Shown: positions 26,990 to 36,097 of the stretch, piece after piece
Position numbering within the stretch: the stretch's first letter is position 1
Layout: each line of letters opens with the position of its first letter
Assembly (NCBI GenBank): GCA_937941095.1
Contig: CALDYJ010000040.1
Coordinates: 1 to 44,343, forward strand
Reading direction: 5' to 3'
Length of the DNA stretch: 44,343 bases
Source of the DNA: an uncultured Saprospiraceae bacterium
Lineage (GTDB): Bacteria; Bacteroidota; Bacteroidia; Chitinophagales; Saprospiraceae
Notes under the pieces: generated by a model
What the model saw: the letters and a program-made list of their open reading frames with translations, nothing else
Databases searched by the model: none
What the model was told of the DNA's origin: nothing
Program-made: the position numbers and the translations under genes

Positions 26990-27664
26990 TTGCAACCAGT
27001 GCTAAGAATTTCAGCCTATTTCTTTTCTGTTATATTTCACCCACTGCTTATCCCAACTTATATGTTGATCTTACTATTGATGATCAACCCTTATGTATTT
27101 GGTGTAAATCACTTGGAAGAAAGTGGATTCTTGATCGCACAAGTCGTGTTAACAACTCTATTCTTACCATTGTTTTCCGTTTTCATGCTAAGACAGTTGG
27201 ACTTTATTAGTTCTATTGAAATGCCAAAAAAAGAAGAAAGAATAGCTCCATACCTCATTATTGGAATGTTTTATATTGGCTTAGTGGTATTTTTTATTAA
27301 GTCCCCTGGCATCATTCCAAATGTACTTTCTATTGCCTTTTTAGGAGCAACCATCGGACTATGGGTATTATTCTTGCTAAACCTATTCATTAAAGTGAGT
27401 GCGCACACCGTAGGAATTGGTGGCTTATTAGGTTTGGTCGTAATAGGGACTTTTTTTTTCGAATACAATCAGTTTATTGTAGATCTTGGTGTCATAGGTA
27501 TTTATAATGTTAACATGAAAGCAATACTCATGATAACCTTGCTTATCGCAGGTTTAGTAGGTACTTCAAGATTGATCTTAAAAGCACATACCCCAGAGCA
27601 AGTATATATTGGATATTTTATTGGATTCATTTCTCAATTTTTAGCTTTTAATTTTTTGAACTAA
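26990..27664 (+). CDS. PAP2-like multi-pass membrane protein
   Basis: A 224-residue protein with six to seven hydrophobic segments. Two stretches resemble degenerate PAP2 phosphatase motifs: KVSAHTVGIGGL near 136-147 and SRLILKAHTPEQVYIGYFIG near 194-213, including the second-motif His and third-motif Arg/His. Classical KX6RP is not obvious, so activity is uncertain. Start is TTG at 26990 or GTG at 26999; no ATG fits. It follows the OmpA gene by 25 bp and may be co-transcribed. Confidence 0.7.
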   Translation: MQPVLRISAYFFSVIFHPLLIPTYMLILLLMINPYVFGVNHLEESGFLIAQVVLTTLFLPLFSVFMLRQLDFISSIEMPKKEERIAPYLIIGMFYIGLVVFFIKSPGIIPNVLSIAFLGATIGLWVLFLLNLFIKVSAHTVGIGGLLGLVVIGTFFFEYNQFIVDLGVIGIYNVNMKAILMITLLIAGLVGTSRLILKAHTPEQVYIGYFIGFISQFLAFNFLN

Positions 27665-27714
27665 TTAGTATCTGAATCGAGTTTTTCACGTTTAGACCTT
27701 TAGAAAATTTTACA

Positions 27715-29709
27715 ATGGTTTCAACTCCATCAATTTCATACAAATCCAGCAACATCAAGGAAGCTACCTTGATGGATCTTTATTTGGGTATTCTTAAACC
27801 AAGAATGGTTGAAGAAAAAATGCTCATACTCTTGAGGCAAGGGAAAATCTCAAAGTGGTTTTCTGGCATTGGTCAAGAAGCGATTAGTGTCGGAGCTACT
27901 CACGCTTTGCTTAAGGATGAAGTTATCTTCCCAATGCACAGGAATCTAGGGGTTTTTACCAGTAGAAATATTCCTTTAGAAAGATTATTTTGTCAATGGC
28001 AAGGTAAAATGATGGGCTTTACAAAAGGTAGAGACAGAAGTTTCCATTTTGGAACAATGGATTATAACATTGTAGGAATGATCTCTCATCTAGGGCCGCA
28101 ATTATCATTAGCAAGTGGTGTTGCCTTAGCACATAAATTTAAAAAAGAAAACAAATGTTCCTTAGCTTTTACTGGCGAAGGAGGTACAAGCCAAGGCGAA
28201 TTCCATGAAGCCTTAAACGTAGCTTCAGTTTGGCAATTACCTGTCATCTTTGTCATAGAAAATAATGGTTATGGATTGTCAACTCCTGTTTCTGAACAAT
28301 ACAGATGTAAAACACTTGCAGATCGAGGTCTAGGATATGGAATGAGAGCTATGACTATCGATGGCAATAATGTTTTGGAAGTTTACAATACGATAAACAA
28401 AATTGCTAAGGAAATCAGAAAAAACCCTGAGCCAGTTTTAATAGAATGTCAAACATTTAGAATGAGAGGTCATGAAGAGGCTTCTGGAACTAAATACGTA
28501 CCAAAAGAATTAATGGAAGCTTGGTCTAAAAAAGATCCGCTTTCTAATTTTGAAACTCATCTCAAGAGTGAAGGTATTTTGACTGATGCAATAATTGAAG
28601 AATACAGGGCAAAATTTAAGAAAGAAATAGAAGACGGCTTAGCAGTAGCAGCAAATGAAAAAGCCGTAGTAGCAGAAACTTCATTTGAACTTAAAGATCG
28701 ATACGCTTATCATGTTCCTCATTTAACAAAGGAAAAGAACAGCAATAAAACAGACAAAAGACTAATTGATGCCATAAGTGACGGCTTACGACTCGCGATG
28801 GAAAAGTACCCTAATCTAATCTTAATGGGACAAGACATTGCAGACTACGGTGGTGTTTTTAAAATTACAGATGGCTTCACAGATCTTTTCGGAAAAGAAA
28901 GAGTGCGTAATACCCCTCTCTGTGAATCTGCTATTTTGGGAATTAGTCTCGGCTTAAGCATACAAAAATGCAAGGCCATGGTTGAAATGCAATTTGCAGA
29001 TTTTGTGACTTGTGGCTTCAATCAAATCATTAATAATTTAGCAAAGTCTCATTATCGTTGGGAGCAAAATGCAGATGTTGTAATCCGTATGCCAGCTGGA
29101 GGAGGCGTTGGCGCAGGACCTTTTCATTCACAAACTAATGAGGCGTGGTTTACACACACTCCAGGATTGAAGGTTATTTTTCCTTCAAATCCATATGATG
29201 CAAAAGGACTTTTGTTAGCTAGTTTTGAAGACCCTAATCCAATATTATTTTTCGAACACAAAGCGCTGTACAGAAGTCTATCTGAAGAAATTCCTGATGA
29301 CTACTATACCCTTGAAATTGGTAAAGCTAAACTTGTCGAGGAAGGTTCCAGCCTTAGTATTATTACTTACGGCATGGGTGTGCATTGGGCAAAAACTGCC
29401 GTTCAAGAAATGAACATCGATGCGGACATCGTAGACTTAAGAACACTTTATCCAATGGATTTCGAAACCATAGCTGCCTCAGTCAAAAAAACAAATAAGG
29501 TGATTATACTTCATGAAGACACAATGTTTGGTGGAATCGGTGGAGAGATTGCAGCTTACATTTCGGAACATCTCTTTGAATATTTAGATGGACCAGTAGT
29601 CAGATCTGCAAGTTTAGACACTCCTGTCCCTTTTTCAACAGTTTTAGAAAAAAATTACTTGCCTGTTGATAGATTTAGAAAACAATTATCAGATTTATTA
29701 GCATTCTAA
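27715..29709 (+). CDS. 2-oxoacid dehydrogenase E1, fused alpha and beta subunits
   Basis: A 664-residue thiamine-diphosphate enzyme. Residues about 1-330 form the alpha part, with TPP-binding GEGGTSQGEFHEALN then IENNGYGLSTP. Residues about 345-664 form the beta part (LMGQDIADYGGVFKIT, RVRNTPLCESAILG, PAGGGVGAGPFHSQTNEAWF). It decarboxylates a 2-oxoacid, most like the branched-chain (2-oxoisovalerate) type, and passes the acyl group to an E2. The GDG motif reads GEG here. E2 and E3 are not adjacent. The fusion is common in Bacteroidota. Confidence 0.92.
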   Translation: MVSTPSISYKSSNIKEATLMDLYLGILKPRMVEEKMLILLRQGKISKWFSGIGQEAISVGATHALLKDEVIFPMHRNLGVFTSRNIPLERLFCQWQGKMMGFTKGRDRSFHFGTMDYNIVGMISHLGPQLSLASGVALAHKFKKENKCSLAFTGEGGTSQGEFHEALNVASVWQLPVIFVIENNGYGLSTPVSEQYRCKTLADRGLGYGMRAMTIDGNNVLEVYNTINKIAKEIRKNPEPVLIECQTFRMRGHEEASGTKYVPKELMEAWSKKDPLSNFETHLKSEGILTDAIIEEYRAKFKKEIEDGLAVAANEKAVVAETSFELKDRYAYHVPHLTKEKNSNKTDKRLIDAISDGLRLAMEKYPNLILMGQDIADYGGVFKITDGFTDLFGKERVRNTPLCESAILGISLGLSIQKCKAMVEMQFADFVTCGFNQIINNLAKSHYRWEQNADVVIRMPAGGGVGAGPFHSQTNEAWFTHTPGLKVIFPSNPYDAKGLLLASFEDPNPILFFEHKALYRSLSEEIPDDYYTLEIGKAKLVEEGSSLSIITYGMGVHWAKTAVQEMNIDADIVDLRTLYPMDFETIAASVKKTNKVIILHEDTMFGGIGGEIAAYISEHLFEYLDGPVVRSASLDTPVPFSTVLEKNYLPVDRFRKQLSDLLAF

Positions 29710-29793
29710 ATTTCTATTTTCTCCAAATAAGGCTTTTTAAAAATTCTATCCTATCTTTATAAACCATATCATTCAAGTGGTTTAAATATAAAT

Positions 29794-30516
29794 TTGAAGA
29801 GTTTTTTAAGAAAATTTAGGTTGGAATACAGCCATAAAAAAAGTATCAAAAAATACTTGTTGTATGCTTTAGGTGAGATCATCTTAGTCGTAATAGGTAT
29901 CCTAATTGCTCTACAGATTAACAATTGGAACATTGAAAGTCAAAACAAAGCTGAACTAAATTCTATTTTAGGGATTGTTAAAATTGATTTAGAAACCGAT
30001 ACCAGCCAAATTAATAGGACGATAAGTTTTCATGAAAATCGCCTGATAAAAATGGATAGTATTTTAAATAAGCAATTTGATCTCAAGTCTTTTGAAGAAT
30101 GTCAAACATGCCCTTATTTTTTAGCTAACTTTAGGTCAATCTCTGTGAGCAATAAAGGTGCAGATAAATTAAATAAAGCAAAAATGGATATTGCTACCAA
30201 GAAAGATTCCTTGTACTATGACATTGTTAGTTTTTATACTGACGTAGAAGATTCGAATGACATTTACAATGAGCTACTTAAGACTCAATTTCTTGAAAAC
30301 ATCAATAAATTAAAAAATGAAAAAGAATGGTTCTCGGATTGGCTCAATAGTAAAAGAAATAATGAAATTGATGATTATTTTCTTAACGATCCTATTTATA
30401 GGAATAGATTGAACCTATTTTCAACAGTCATAAAAACGAATTATCTTCCGTTTTTAGAAGAATATAAAACTGAAGCGGAGAACCTTTTAAATAGGATAGA
30501 AAAGAAACTAGATTAA
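29794..30516 (+). CDS. DUF6090 family membrane-anchored protein
   Basis: A 240-residue protein with the characteristic DUF6090 N-terminus: basic RKFRLEYSHKKSIKKYLLYA, then EIILVVIGILIALQINNWN forming a single membrane segment at about residues 27-45. The remainder is a helical, presumably periplasmic region with CQTCPYF in the middle. The TTG at 29794 starts just before the conserved block. Function is unknown for the family. It is 10 bp ahead of the NdpA-like gene. Confidence 0.78.
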   Translation: MKSFLRKFRLEYSHKKSIKKYLLYALGEIILVVIGILIALQINNWNIESQNKAELNSILGIVKIDLETDTSQINRTISFHENRLIKMDSILNKQFDLKSFEECQTCPYFLANFRSISVSNKGADKLNKAKMDIATKKDSLYYDIVSFYTDVEDSNDIYNELLKTQFLENINKLKNEKEWFSDWLNSKRNNEIDDYFLNDPIYRNRLNLFSTVIKTNYLPFLEEYKTEAENLLNRIEKKLD

Positions 30517-30526
30517 AAATAAATAA

Positions 30527-31573
30527 ATGCTGCCATTAGATTTTAGCGGAACGAGTATAGATAAAATCATAACTCACCTTGTCGGAAATAAATATTTAGA
30601 AGATGGAATAAATTATTCTAATCATGAAAGTATTATAGAGGAAACCACGAAAGAATATTTAAGTGAGTACTTTTTGCAAGGATTTACACCTTTGGACTGG
30701 TATGCTTTTCGCCATTCCGTTGACCTAAGTTTGAATACGGTTTATTCCCTTGCTTCTAAATTATTTGCTAGTCAAGAAGAATTTATCAGTTCATCTAAAG
30801 AACTTGCTAAAGAGCTTTATGACTCTTCTTTACACCCTAAAATTAAGACCGGAGAATTTAACTTGGTTTATTTTAGAGATGTTCAATATGGTGATGAAAT
30901 TTTAGATGCTATAGGCCTATTTAAATCGGAAACAAAAGTACCTTTTATAAAAATGCATCCAGAAGATGATCGCTACATTCACAGACATGAATTTGGTTAT
31001 AAAATCGATGGGATTGATAAAGCAGCAATTATTTTTAATACCGACAAAGAAGATGGCTATAGAATTCTGACAGTGGATCATACCAATAAGAATGCAGAAG
31101 CTGCTTTTTGGAAAGACGAGTTTTTAAAACTGGAAGCTGTTCATAATGAATTTCACCAGACTAAAGTAGTTATGGATATTGCAAAAAGTTTCATGACAGA
31201 TCATGTAAAAGATACTTTTGATTTAAGTCGTGCAGAACAAATTGACCTATTAAATAAATCAGGCGATTATTTCAAAACACATGATCAATATGAACCTGAA
31301 TCTTTTGCTGAAGAGGTTTTTGATAATCCACAGATGGCTTCAAATTTTCAAAACTACAACAGCAATTATCTTTCAGAAAACAATGTTCAACTTGATGATC
31401 AAATGAAGTTATCGGAAGATGCGGTAAAAAAATATGGGAGAGTATTCAAATCTGTCTTGAAGCTTGATAAAAATTTTCACATTTACATTCATGGTGACAA
31501 AGATAAAATTGAACGTGGCCGTGAAACAGACGGTAGAAAGTTTTATAAAATTTATTATGAAAATGAATTTTAA
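30527..31573 (+). CDS. NdpA/YejK-like nucleoid-associated protein
   Basis: A 348-residue cytoplasmic protein resembling the 37-kDa nucleoid-associated family. It has the early HLVGNKYLEDGINYS segment, the beta strand GEFNLVYFRDVQYGDEILDAIGLFKSE, a central AAIIFNTDKEDGYRILTVD and a C-terminal KLDKNFHIYIHGDKDKIERG. E. coli YejK binds nucleoid DNA and topoisomerases; the role in Bacteroidota is untested. The basic C-terminus fits nucleic acid binding. It ends 29 bp before a convergent gene. Confidence 0.8.
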   Translation: MLPLDFSGTSIDKIITHLVGNKYLEDGINYSNHESIIEETTKEYLSEYFLQGFTPLDWYAFRHSVDLSLNTVYSLASKLFASQEEFISSSKELAKELYDSSLHPKIKTGEFNLVYFRDVQYGDEILDAIGLFKSETKVPFIKMHPEDDRYIHRHEFGYKIDGIDKAAIIFNTDKEDGYRILTVDHTNKNAEAAFWKDEFLKLEAVHNEFHQTKVVMDIAKSFMTDHVKDTFDLSRAEQIDLLNKSGDYFKTHDQYEPESFAEEVFDNPQMASNFQNYNSNYLSENNVQLDDQMKLSEDAVKKYGRVFKSVLKLDKNFHIYIHGDKDKIERGRETDGRKFYKIYYENEF

Positions 31574-31602
31574 TACCGTTTAAAAGATTTCTTTAAGTCT
31601 AA

Positions 31603-32661
31603 TTAATTTCCTTTAAACCATTTTTTTAAGATTTCTTCGGCTTTTTTTCCTTGAGGAGTATAATCTTTTTTCATTCTTTCTCCGGCAAATTCATTAGGAT
31701 ACCATTTCCAGAGAAAGCTACCATGCCAATAATCTTTACATCCAAATGTGGCATAAATTGCATCCAAAGCATTAGCTTGAGCTTCTTCACTATATTTGCA
31801 TTTGTCTCGATTTTTTTCCAAAACCCAAGTTTGGTGAGCACAGTTCTCTACAGACATGTAACCAAACTCTGTAAAAAGTATGGGCCTATTCTCTTTTTTA
31901 GAAAAACTAGCAATTTCGTTTTCTATCGGAAGCCAAGCTTTTTTCAATTCCGATGCCATAGGCTGGTCTTTATTTAACAAAGGGAAATAAGCATTAATTC
32001 CAATGTAATCAAGTGCATCCCAAAAAGGAACCTTATTGTATTCATCCCAATTTGCAGCATAAACCAAAGAGCCAGAATAAATTTCTCTAACTTTCTTTAT
32101 TAAACCACGCCAATACTCTTCTCTCACATCGACTGTTTTTTTCCATTCAGTTCCAATACAAAATAAAGGGACATCATATTTTTGAGCTATTTCTGCAAAG
32201 AGCAAAATATATTTTTCATTAGATGTTTCCCATTCTTTCCAATTAGCTTCCTTATAAAAAGAAACATCTCCAGTCCACCCGCCATGAATGTAAATTTGTG
32301 GCTTTAACATGACTTGTAGCCCACTCTCCATTGCCGTTTTTATTGTTTCCTCAGCACCCTCTGGTGTTTCTCCCCACCATTGCCATTCGTGCTGACCAAA
32401 ATTGACCTTGGGTTCATCATTTCTCATAAAACCATATGGAATGACAGCGATCCAATTGGCATGCACCTCCTTTATTTTCAACATTGGATTTGAAGAAAAA
32501 GGTTTTGGTGGAGCTACAAAACTTAAACCATTCATCTTTTGTAAAGGTTCTCTATCTGAGTTTTTAACAACATCGACAGCAGCAGACTCAGGTAGATTCT
32601 GCTGACAAGACATTAATAAGACAATTAAGAAGAAAAACAAGATTTTGGTATATAGTTCCAC
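31603..32661 (-). CDS. GH113-like glycoside hydrolase lipoprotein
   Basis: A 352-residue lipoprotein with lipobox LMSC (Cys19) and a TIM-barrel glycosidase domain. It matches the GH113 pattern: KMNGLSFVAPPKPF, VMLKPQIYIHGGWTG, FCIGTEW with the likely acid/base Glu172, YAANWDEY, LDYIGINAYFPL, and ILFTEFGYMS with the likely nucleophile Glu265, then GSFLWKWYPNE. Characterised GH113 enzymes are beta-mannanases; many Bacteroidota members, often lipoproteins, have unknown substrates. No SusCD-type transporter pair is next to it, so it is not in an obvious polysaccharide-use locus. Confidence 0.8.
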   Translation of the reverse strand: MELYTKILFFFLIVLLMSCQQNLPESAAVDVVKNSDREPLQKMNGLSFVAPPKPFSSNPMLKIKEVHANWIAVIPYGFMRNDEPKVNFGQHEWQWWGETPEGAEETIKTAMESGLQVMLKPQIYIHGGWTGDVSFYKEANWKEWETSNEKYILLFAEIAQKYDVPLFCIGTEWKKTVDVREEYWRGLIKKVREIYSGSLVYAANWDEYNKVPFWDALDYIGINAYFPLLNKDQPMASELKKAWLPIENEIASFSKKENRPILFTEFGYMSVENCAHQTWVLEKNRDKCKYSEEAQANALDAIYATFGCKDYWHGSFLWKWYPNEFAGERMKKDYTPQGKKAEEILKKWFKGN

Positions 32662-32684
32662 TATCTAGAATTGAAGTAATAAAT

Positions 32685-32773
32685 AACATTCGAACAATCG
32701 AGCTTTTCGAGCATTCGAGCATTCGAGCATTCGAACATTCGAACATTCGAGCTTTTCGAGCTTTTCGAGCATT
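32685..32773. repeat. TTCGA-rich 8/9-bp tandem repeat array
   Basis: About ten units in a row: CGAGCATT (four exact copies), CGAACATT (two full copies plus a degenerate one and a half-unit at the left end) and CGAGCTTTT (three). The TCGA at each junction is palindromic. It lies just upstream of the GH113-like gene start, and no coding frame spans it. Confidence 0.9.
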
Positions 32774-32876
32774 CGTAATGCAAGATAGAATCTGCTCGTA
32801 AATTTTAAATGTTAATAAAGAATTTATTAATAATTAATGCGTTATACATGACAGAGTCTAGAAAAATAATCTAAAT

Positions 32877-33008
32877 GTGAGCGAAATTCGTTAGATTTGG
32901 AAAGAGAGAGTCAGCAGCCCCGATGTTTTTCATATAATTCCTTGTCAGAATACTTAGCGAGAGTAGTACATTTTTAAAAGGGGCTGCTACTTTTAATTCA
33001 ACGCTCAC
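32877..33008. ncRNA. Candidate structured RNA with nested complementary arms
   Basis: Within a 428-bp gene-free gap, GTGAGCG (32877-32883) pairs with CGCTCAC (33002-33008), and inside it AGCAGCCCC (32913-32921) pairs with GGGGCTGCT (32980-32988). Short pairings fill between, and TACT/AGTA can close an inner hairpin. A TAGATTTG promoter-like element sits at 32892-32899, and AATCTAA (32868-32874) can pair with TTAGATT (32891-32897) as an alternative fold. Two readings exist: a 132-nt structured unit, or a shorter transcript starting near 32906 closed by the 9-bp stem. Strand is undecided. The 6S-Flavo family is worth comparison, but I cannot claim a match. 33009-33089 shows nothing further. Confidence 0.35.
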
Positions 33009-33089
33009 CAAGCAATATGTGCTGCCTACATTTATAAATAACTTTGATCAAAGGCCTAATAAGTGGCTGAGTTAACTTAAAATCTCTTA

Positions 33090-33677
33090 TTATACATCAG
33101 GTAAACCTATTTTAAGCTCATTTAGGTAAGCATTTTTCTGCGAAGTTCTTCGAGCAAGGTTAGTTTCAGTGTGGTAGTTGTGCATGTTTAAAAATGAAAC
33201 CTGAATTTTATTCCATTCATTTTTATTGCGCAAGATTCCAAAAGCTTTTAGCTCTTCAAAAAGAGTATCTCCTATTTTGTAAAAGTCTTCTCTTCCGAGA
33301 TAATCTAAATCTGCATCACATATTATTCTTTCAAGTTGATTTTTTGGTGATTGAGGAATTTTAGTAGCCAGTATCATACCAACAATGCAGTCAATGTCTT
33401 TTGGGCTGTATCCAAATCTTGGTAAATGCTTTTGACAGATTTCTACTCCTCTAATTTCATGTTCATCCATGACTTCTGTAAATCCTACATCATGAAATAA
33501 TGCGGCGGTTTTTAATAAAACTAATTCATCATCAGACACTCCCCCCTCTAACTCTGCAATTTCTTGAACCAATTCAAGCACTTCAAGAGTATGGTGGACA
33601 CCATGATAAGTTAGCTCTAAAGACAATTCTCTCTCTAACTTGTCTAAAACAAAAGCTTTGGCAGCTTGATATTGCAT
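33090..33677 (-). CDS. HD-domain phosphohydrolase
   Basis: A 195-residue cytoplasmic protein with the HD metal-binding set: YHGVHH (His28/29), LFHDVGF (His62-Asp63), an intervening HEIRGVEIC and a late ICDADLDYLGR supplying the final Asp. HD proteins hydrolyse phosphate esters including nucleotides; this single-domain form resembles metal-dependent YfbR or predicted phosphohydrolases, and the substrate cannot be set. Its ATG directly follows the stop of the DUF4920 gene (TAAATG), so the pair is one operon. Confidence 0.85.
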   Translation of the reverse strand: MQYQAAKAFVLDKLERELSLELTYHGVHHTLEVLELVQEIAELEGGVSDDELVLLKTAALFHDVGFTEVMDEHEIRGVEICQKHLPRFGYSPKDIDCIVGMILATKIPQSPKNQLERIICDADLDYLGREDFYKIGDTLFEELKAFGILRNKNEWNKIQVSFLNMHNYHTETNLARRTSQKNAYLNELKIGLPDV

Positions 33678-34157
33678 TTATTTTTTATAATCAGGAGCAT
33701 AAACACCTGTTGCCATGAATTTTAATTCTTCTTCTGGTTCAGTAATTTGTGCGATTTCTTCAGGACTTTTACCTGCATCTTCAGCATAATGTTGTAATTC
33801 ATCAACTGGAGTAACATCTTTATAGGCATATCCATTCATCACAACTTCCTTACCAGCAAGGTCTAATGGCATAAAAAAGCCATAGTCTTTAAATTTTACG
33901 AAAATTTCGTTGCCTTGTTCAGTTGCAATATTCATCCAACATCCTTTTTTCAAACAAACTGATTCGACCATTCCTCTCAATTGAACTTGCATAGAATCTG
34001 AAGGATTTAATTGGCCAACTAGCTGATCTAATTCTAATGGATTTTTCACTTTAAAAGATTCTCCAAAATAACCAGGTTCTATGTTAGCACTTTGTGTGTT
34101 ATTACAAGATGCTGATAAGCCTACCATAACACAGATGAATACATAAAATCTTATCAT
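33678..34157 (-). CDS. DUF4920 lipoprotein
   Basis: A 159-residue lipoprotein from the ATG at 34157 (MIRFYVFICVMVGLSASC); a start seven codons upstream is possible. The domain matches DUF4920: YFGESF near the N-terminus, MQVQLRGMVESVCLKKGCWMNI with two Cys, and GYAYKDVTPVDELQHYAEDAGK. DUF4920 resembles OB-fold copper/metal or nucleic-acid-like barrels but has no proven role. A reverse-strand -7 element (34223-34230) precedes it. Confidence 0.82.
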   Translation of the reverse strand: MIRFYVFICVMVGLSASCNNTQSANIEPGYFGESFKVKNPLELDQLVGQLNPSDSMQVQLRGMVESVCLKKGCWMNIATEQGNEIFVKFKDYGFFMPLDLAGKEVVMNGYAYKDVTPVDELQHYAEDAGKSPEEIAQITEPEEELKFMATGVYAPDYKK

Positions 34158-34222
34158 TATATCACACTTTTTTAACATTTAAAAAACAAAAGTTTAATTT
34201 TTACTACTGAAGCAATATCAAA

Positions 34223-34230
34223 CAAAGATA
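34223..34230 (-). promoter_or_regulatory. Candidate -7 element for the DUF4920-HD operon
   Basis: Read in reverse, TATCTTTG matches TAnnTTTG, about 66 bp upstream of the ATG at 34157. No clear -33 partner. Confidence 0.35.
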
Positions 34231-34345
34231 TAAAGTTATACATACACCTCATTAAAGGGGACTTCTAATTTACTAAAAATCAAACAGCCTATACTAATAC
34301 CACTACATTTTTATATTGATCTGATTAATAATTAAATCCGACGAC

Positions 34346-36031
34346 ATGAAGTGGTTAAGTTGTTTTATTTTTATGCTCACATGCTCACAAATTTTTTCTC
34401 AATGTATAGATGGCGAATGCTGGAATGGCAAAGGAACCTATATTTATGACAGTGGTGCTAAATATGTAGGAAGCTTTAAAGATGGTAAAATACATGGCAA
34501 GGGCACCCTATATTTTTCTAATGGTGATAAGTACATAGGAGATTGGATTGATCATTATAGAACTGGCGAAGGAAAACTTTTTAAAGCAAAAGGAGGTGAA
34601 TACACAGGCGATTTTCAAAAAAACAAATTTCATGGCATAGGAAAATATGTCTACCCTACAGGGGACATTTATGTAGGTGATTGGAAGAGTAATATTGCTG
34701 AAGGTGAAGGTGAATATTCTTTTGTCAATGGCAACATTTATGTTGGAAAATTCAAAAATGGAAAATTTCACGGTAAAGGAACCATGCATTATACCGATGA
34801 TTCATACTTTGAAGGTATTTGGGCGAACAACAAAAAAGAAGGGCCAGGTAAAATGGTAGGAGCGAATGGTAAAAGCACCAAAGGCTATTGGAAAGATGGA
34901 AAATTTCAAAAAGATAAAGTCAAAGAAAAAGAGTCTCCAGCTTTAAAAGACGATAAGCTTGAAAAAATAACAAGCAGCACAAAAATTAAAAGCAAAATAA
35001 GAAATTGTAACGATGGGTCTTGCATGAATGGCAAAGGTGAGTTTGTCTATCGAGATGGTTCCAAATACATAGGAGATTTTTACAAAGGACTTCCAAAAGG
35101 CCAAGGAACCGTATTTTATTCAAATGGAGACAAATATGTTGGAGGTTGGAATAAACATGCTCCAAATGGTCAAGGGCTTATGCATTATAAATATGGAAGA
35201 ACGCTAGGCGCTTACTGGCAAGATGGGAAAGTAATGAAAGTATTGAATTCTGTGCAAAACGTCCCAGACGAAATCGTAGAAGTAAACAGATCAAGTGAAG
35301 TGAAAATTTGGTCCATCATTGTTGGTGTTGGTAGGTATAACCATATGCCTGCATTAAAATATACAGATGATGATGCTTACCGTTTATTTGCTTTTCTAAA
35401 AAGTCCGGAAGGTGGTGCAGTACCAGATAGTCAAATTAGAGTGCTCATTGATGAAGAAGCAAAAAGAGAAAACATACTCCGCCAAATGAAAAGAATTCTA
35501 CTGCAAGCTGATGAAAATGATGTTGTCTTGTTTTATTTCTCAGGTCATGGCTACGACGGTTCTTTTATCCCTTTTGATTATGATGGATACAACAACTTGC
35601 TAAAACATACTGAAGTGATTGATATCCTATCAAAAAGTAGAGCTAAGCATAAATTAGTTTTCGCAGATGCATGCCATTCAGGAAGCCTTTTGCAAGGAGA
35701 AAGCTTAGCTGCAAAATCTCCAAATTTTAAACCCTTGACTGAATACTATTCATCTTTTGAAAGTACAAAAGGTGGTTTAGCCTTATTGTTATCCTCCAAA
35801 AGTAATGAATACAGCTTGGAGGATCAAGGGCTAAGACAAGGTGTATTTAGCCACTATTTATTAAGGGGAATGAAAGGCGAAGCTAATGCTGATCAAAATA
35901 AAATAGTGACGATCACAGAATTGTATAATTATGTAAATAAGAAAGTTAAAAAATACACCAACGGGATCCAAACACCTAACATCTCAGGAAATTATGACCC
36001 TAAAATGCCAGTTTCTTTTCAGGCAAGATAA
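34346..36031 (+). CDS. Secreted MORN-repeat metacaspase-like protein, first copy
   Basis: A 561-residue protein with a signal peptide (residues 1 to about 18). Two MORN blocks follow: block 1 opens with CIDGEC at 20-25 and has about six repeats (GDKYIGDW, GDIYVGDW, GNIYVGKF type). After a Lys-rich linker (about 190-222), block 2 opens with CNDGSC and has about two repeats. From about residue 322 (KIWSIIVGVGRY) there is a caspase-fold (C14) domain. Its predicted His401 is in FYFSGHGYDG and Cys443 in FADACHSGS, the metacaspase dyad. MORN motifs commonly bind membranes or proteins; the protease would cut after basic residues by analogy with metacaspases. The substrate is unknown. It is paralogous to the next gene. 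Confidence 0.88.
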   Translation: MKWLSCFIFMLTCSQIFSQCIDGECWNGKGTYIYDSGAKYVGSFKDGKIHGKGTLYFSNGDKYIGDWIDHYRTGEGKLFKAKGGEYTGDFQKNKFHGIGKYVYPTGDIYVGDWKSNIAEGEGEYSFVNGNIYVGKFKNGKFHGKGTMHYTDDSYFEGIWANNKKEGPGKMVGANGKSTKGYWKDGKFQKDKVKEKESPALKDDKLEKITSSTKIKSKIRNCNDGSCMNGKGEFVYRDGSKYIGDFYKGLPKGQGTVFYSNGDKYVGGWNKHAPNGQGLMHYKYGRTLGAYWQDGKVMKVLNSVQNVPDEIVEVNRSSEVKIWSIIVGVGRYNHMPALKYTDDDAYRLFAFLKSPEGGAVPDSQIRVLIDEEAKRENILRQMKRILLQADENDVVLFYFSGHGYDGSFIPFDYDGYNNLLKHTEVIDILSKSRAKHKLVFADACHSGSLLQGESLAAKSPNFKPLTEYYSSFESTKGGLALLLSSKSNEYSLEDQGLRQGVFSHYLLRGMKGEANADQNKIVTITELYNYVNKKVKKYTNGIQTPNISGNYDPKMPVSFQAR

Positions 36032-36042
36032 AATTGAAGTAA

Positions 36043-36097
36043 TAGTCTAAGTGCTGAAGCTTAATTTTAAAATCCTTAATGCTCAGTACTTAGACTA
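36043..36097. terminator. Long imperfect hairpin between the two MORN-metacaspase genes
   Basis: TAGTCTAAGT at the left and ACTTAGACTA at the right pair perfectly, and the stem continues through CTGA/TCAG and TTAA/TTAA with a few mismatches, about 22 bp in all. It begins 11 bp past the stop codon. No strong T-run follows, so termination is plausible but not certain. Confidence 0.55.

Noticed and set aside
27715..29709. Loss of the GDG thiamine motif (reads GEG) as a sign of inactive E1
   Set aside because: GEG with the rest of the motif intact is, as far as I recall, normal in the fused Bacteroidota form.
31578..31618. GTTTAAA/TTTAAAC arms at the end of the NdpA-like gene
   Set aside because: AT-rich arms of only 7 bp with no T-run; not a convincing terminator.
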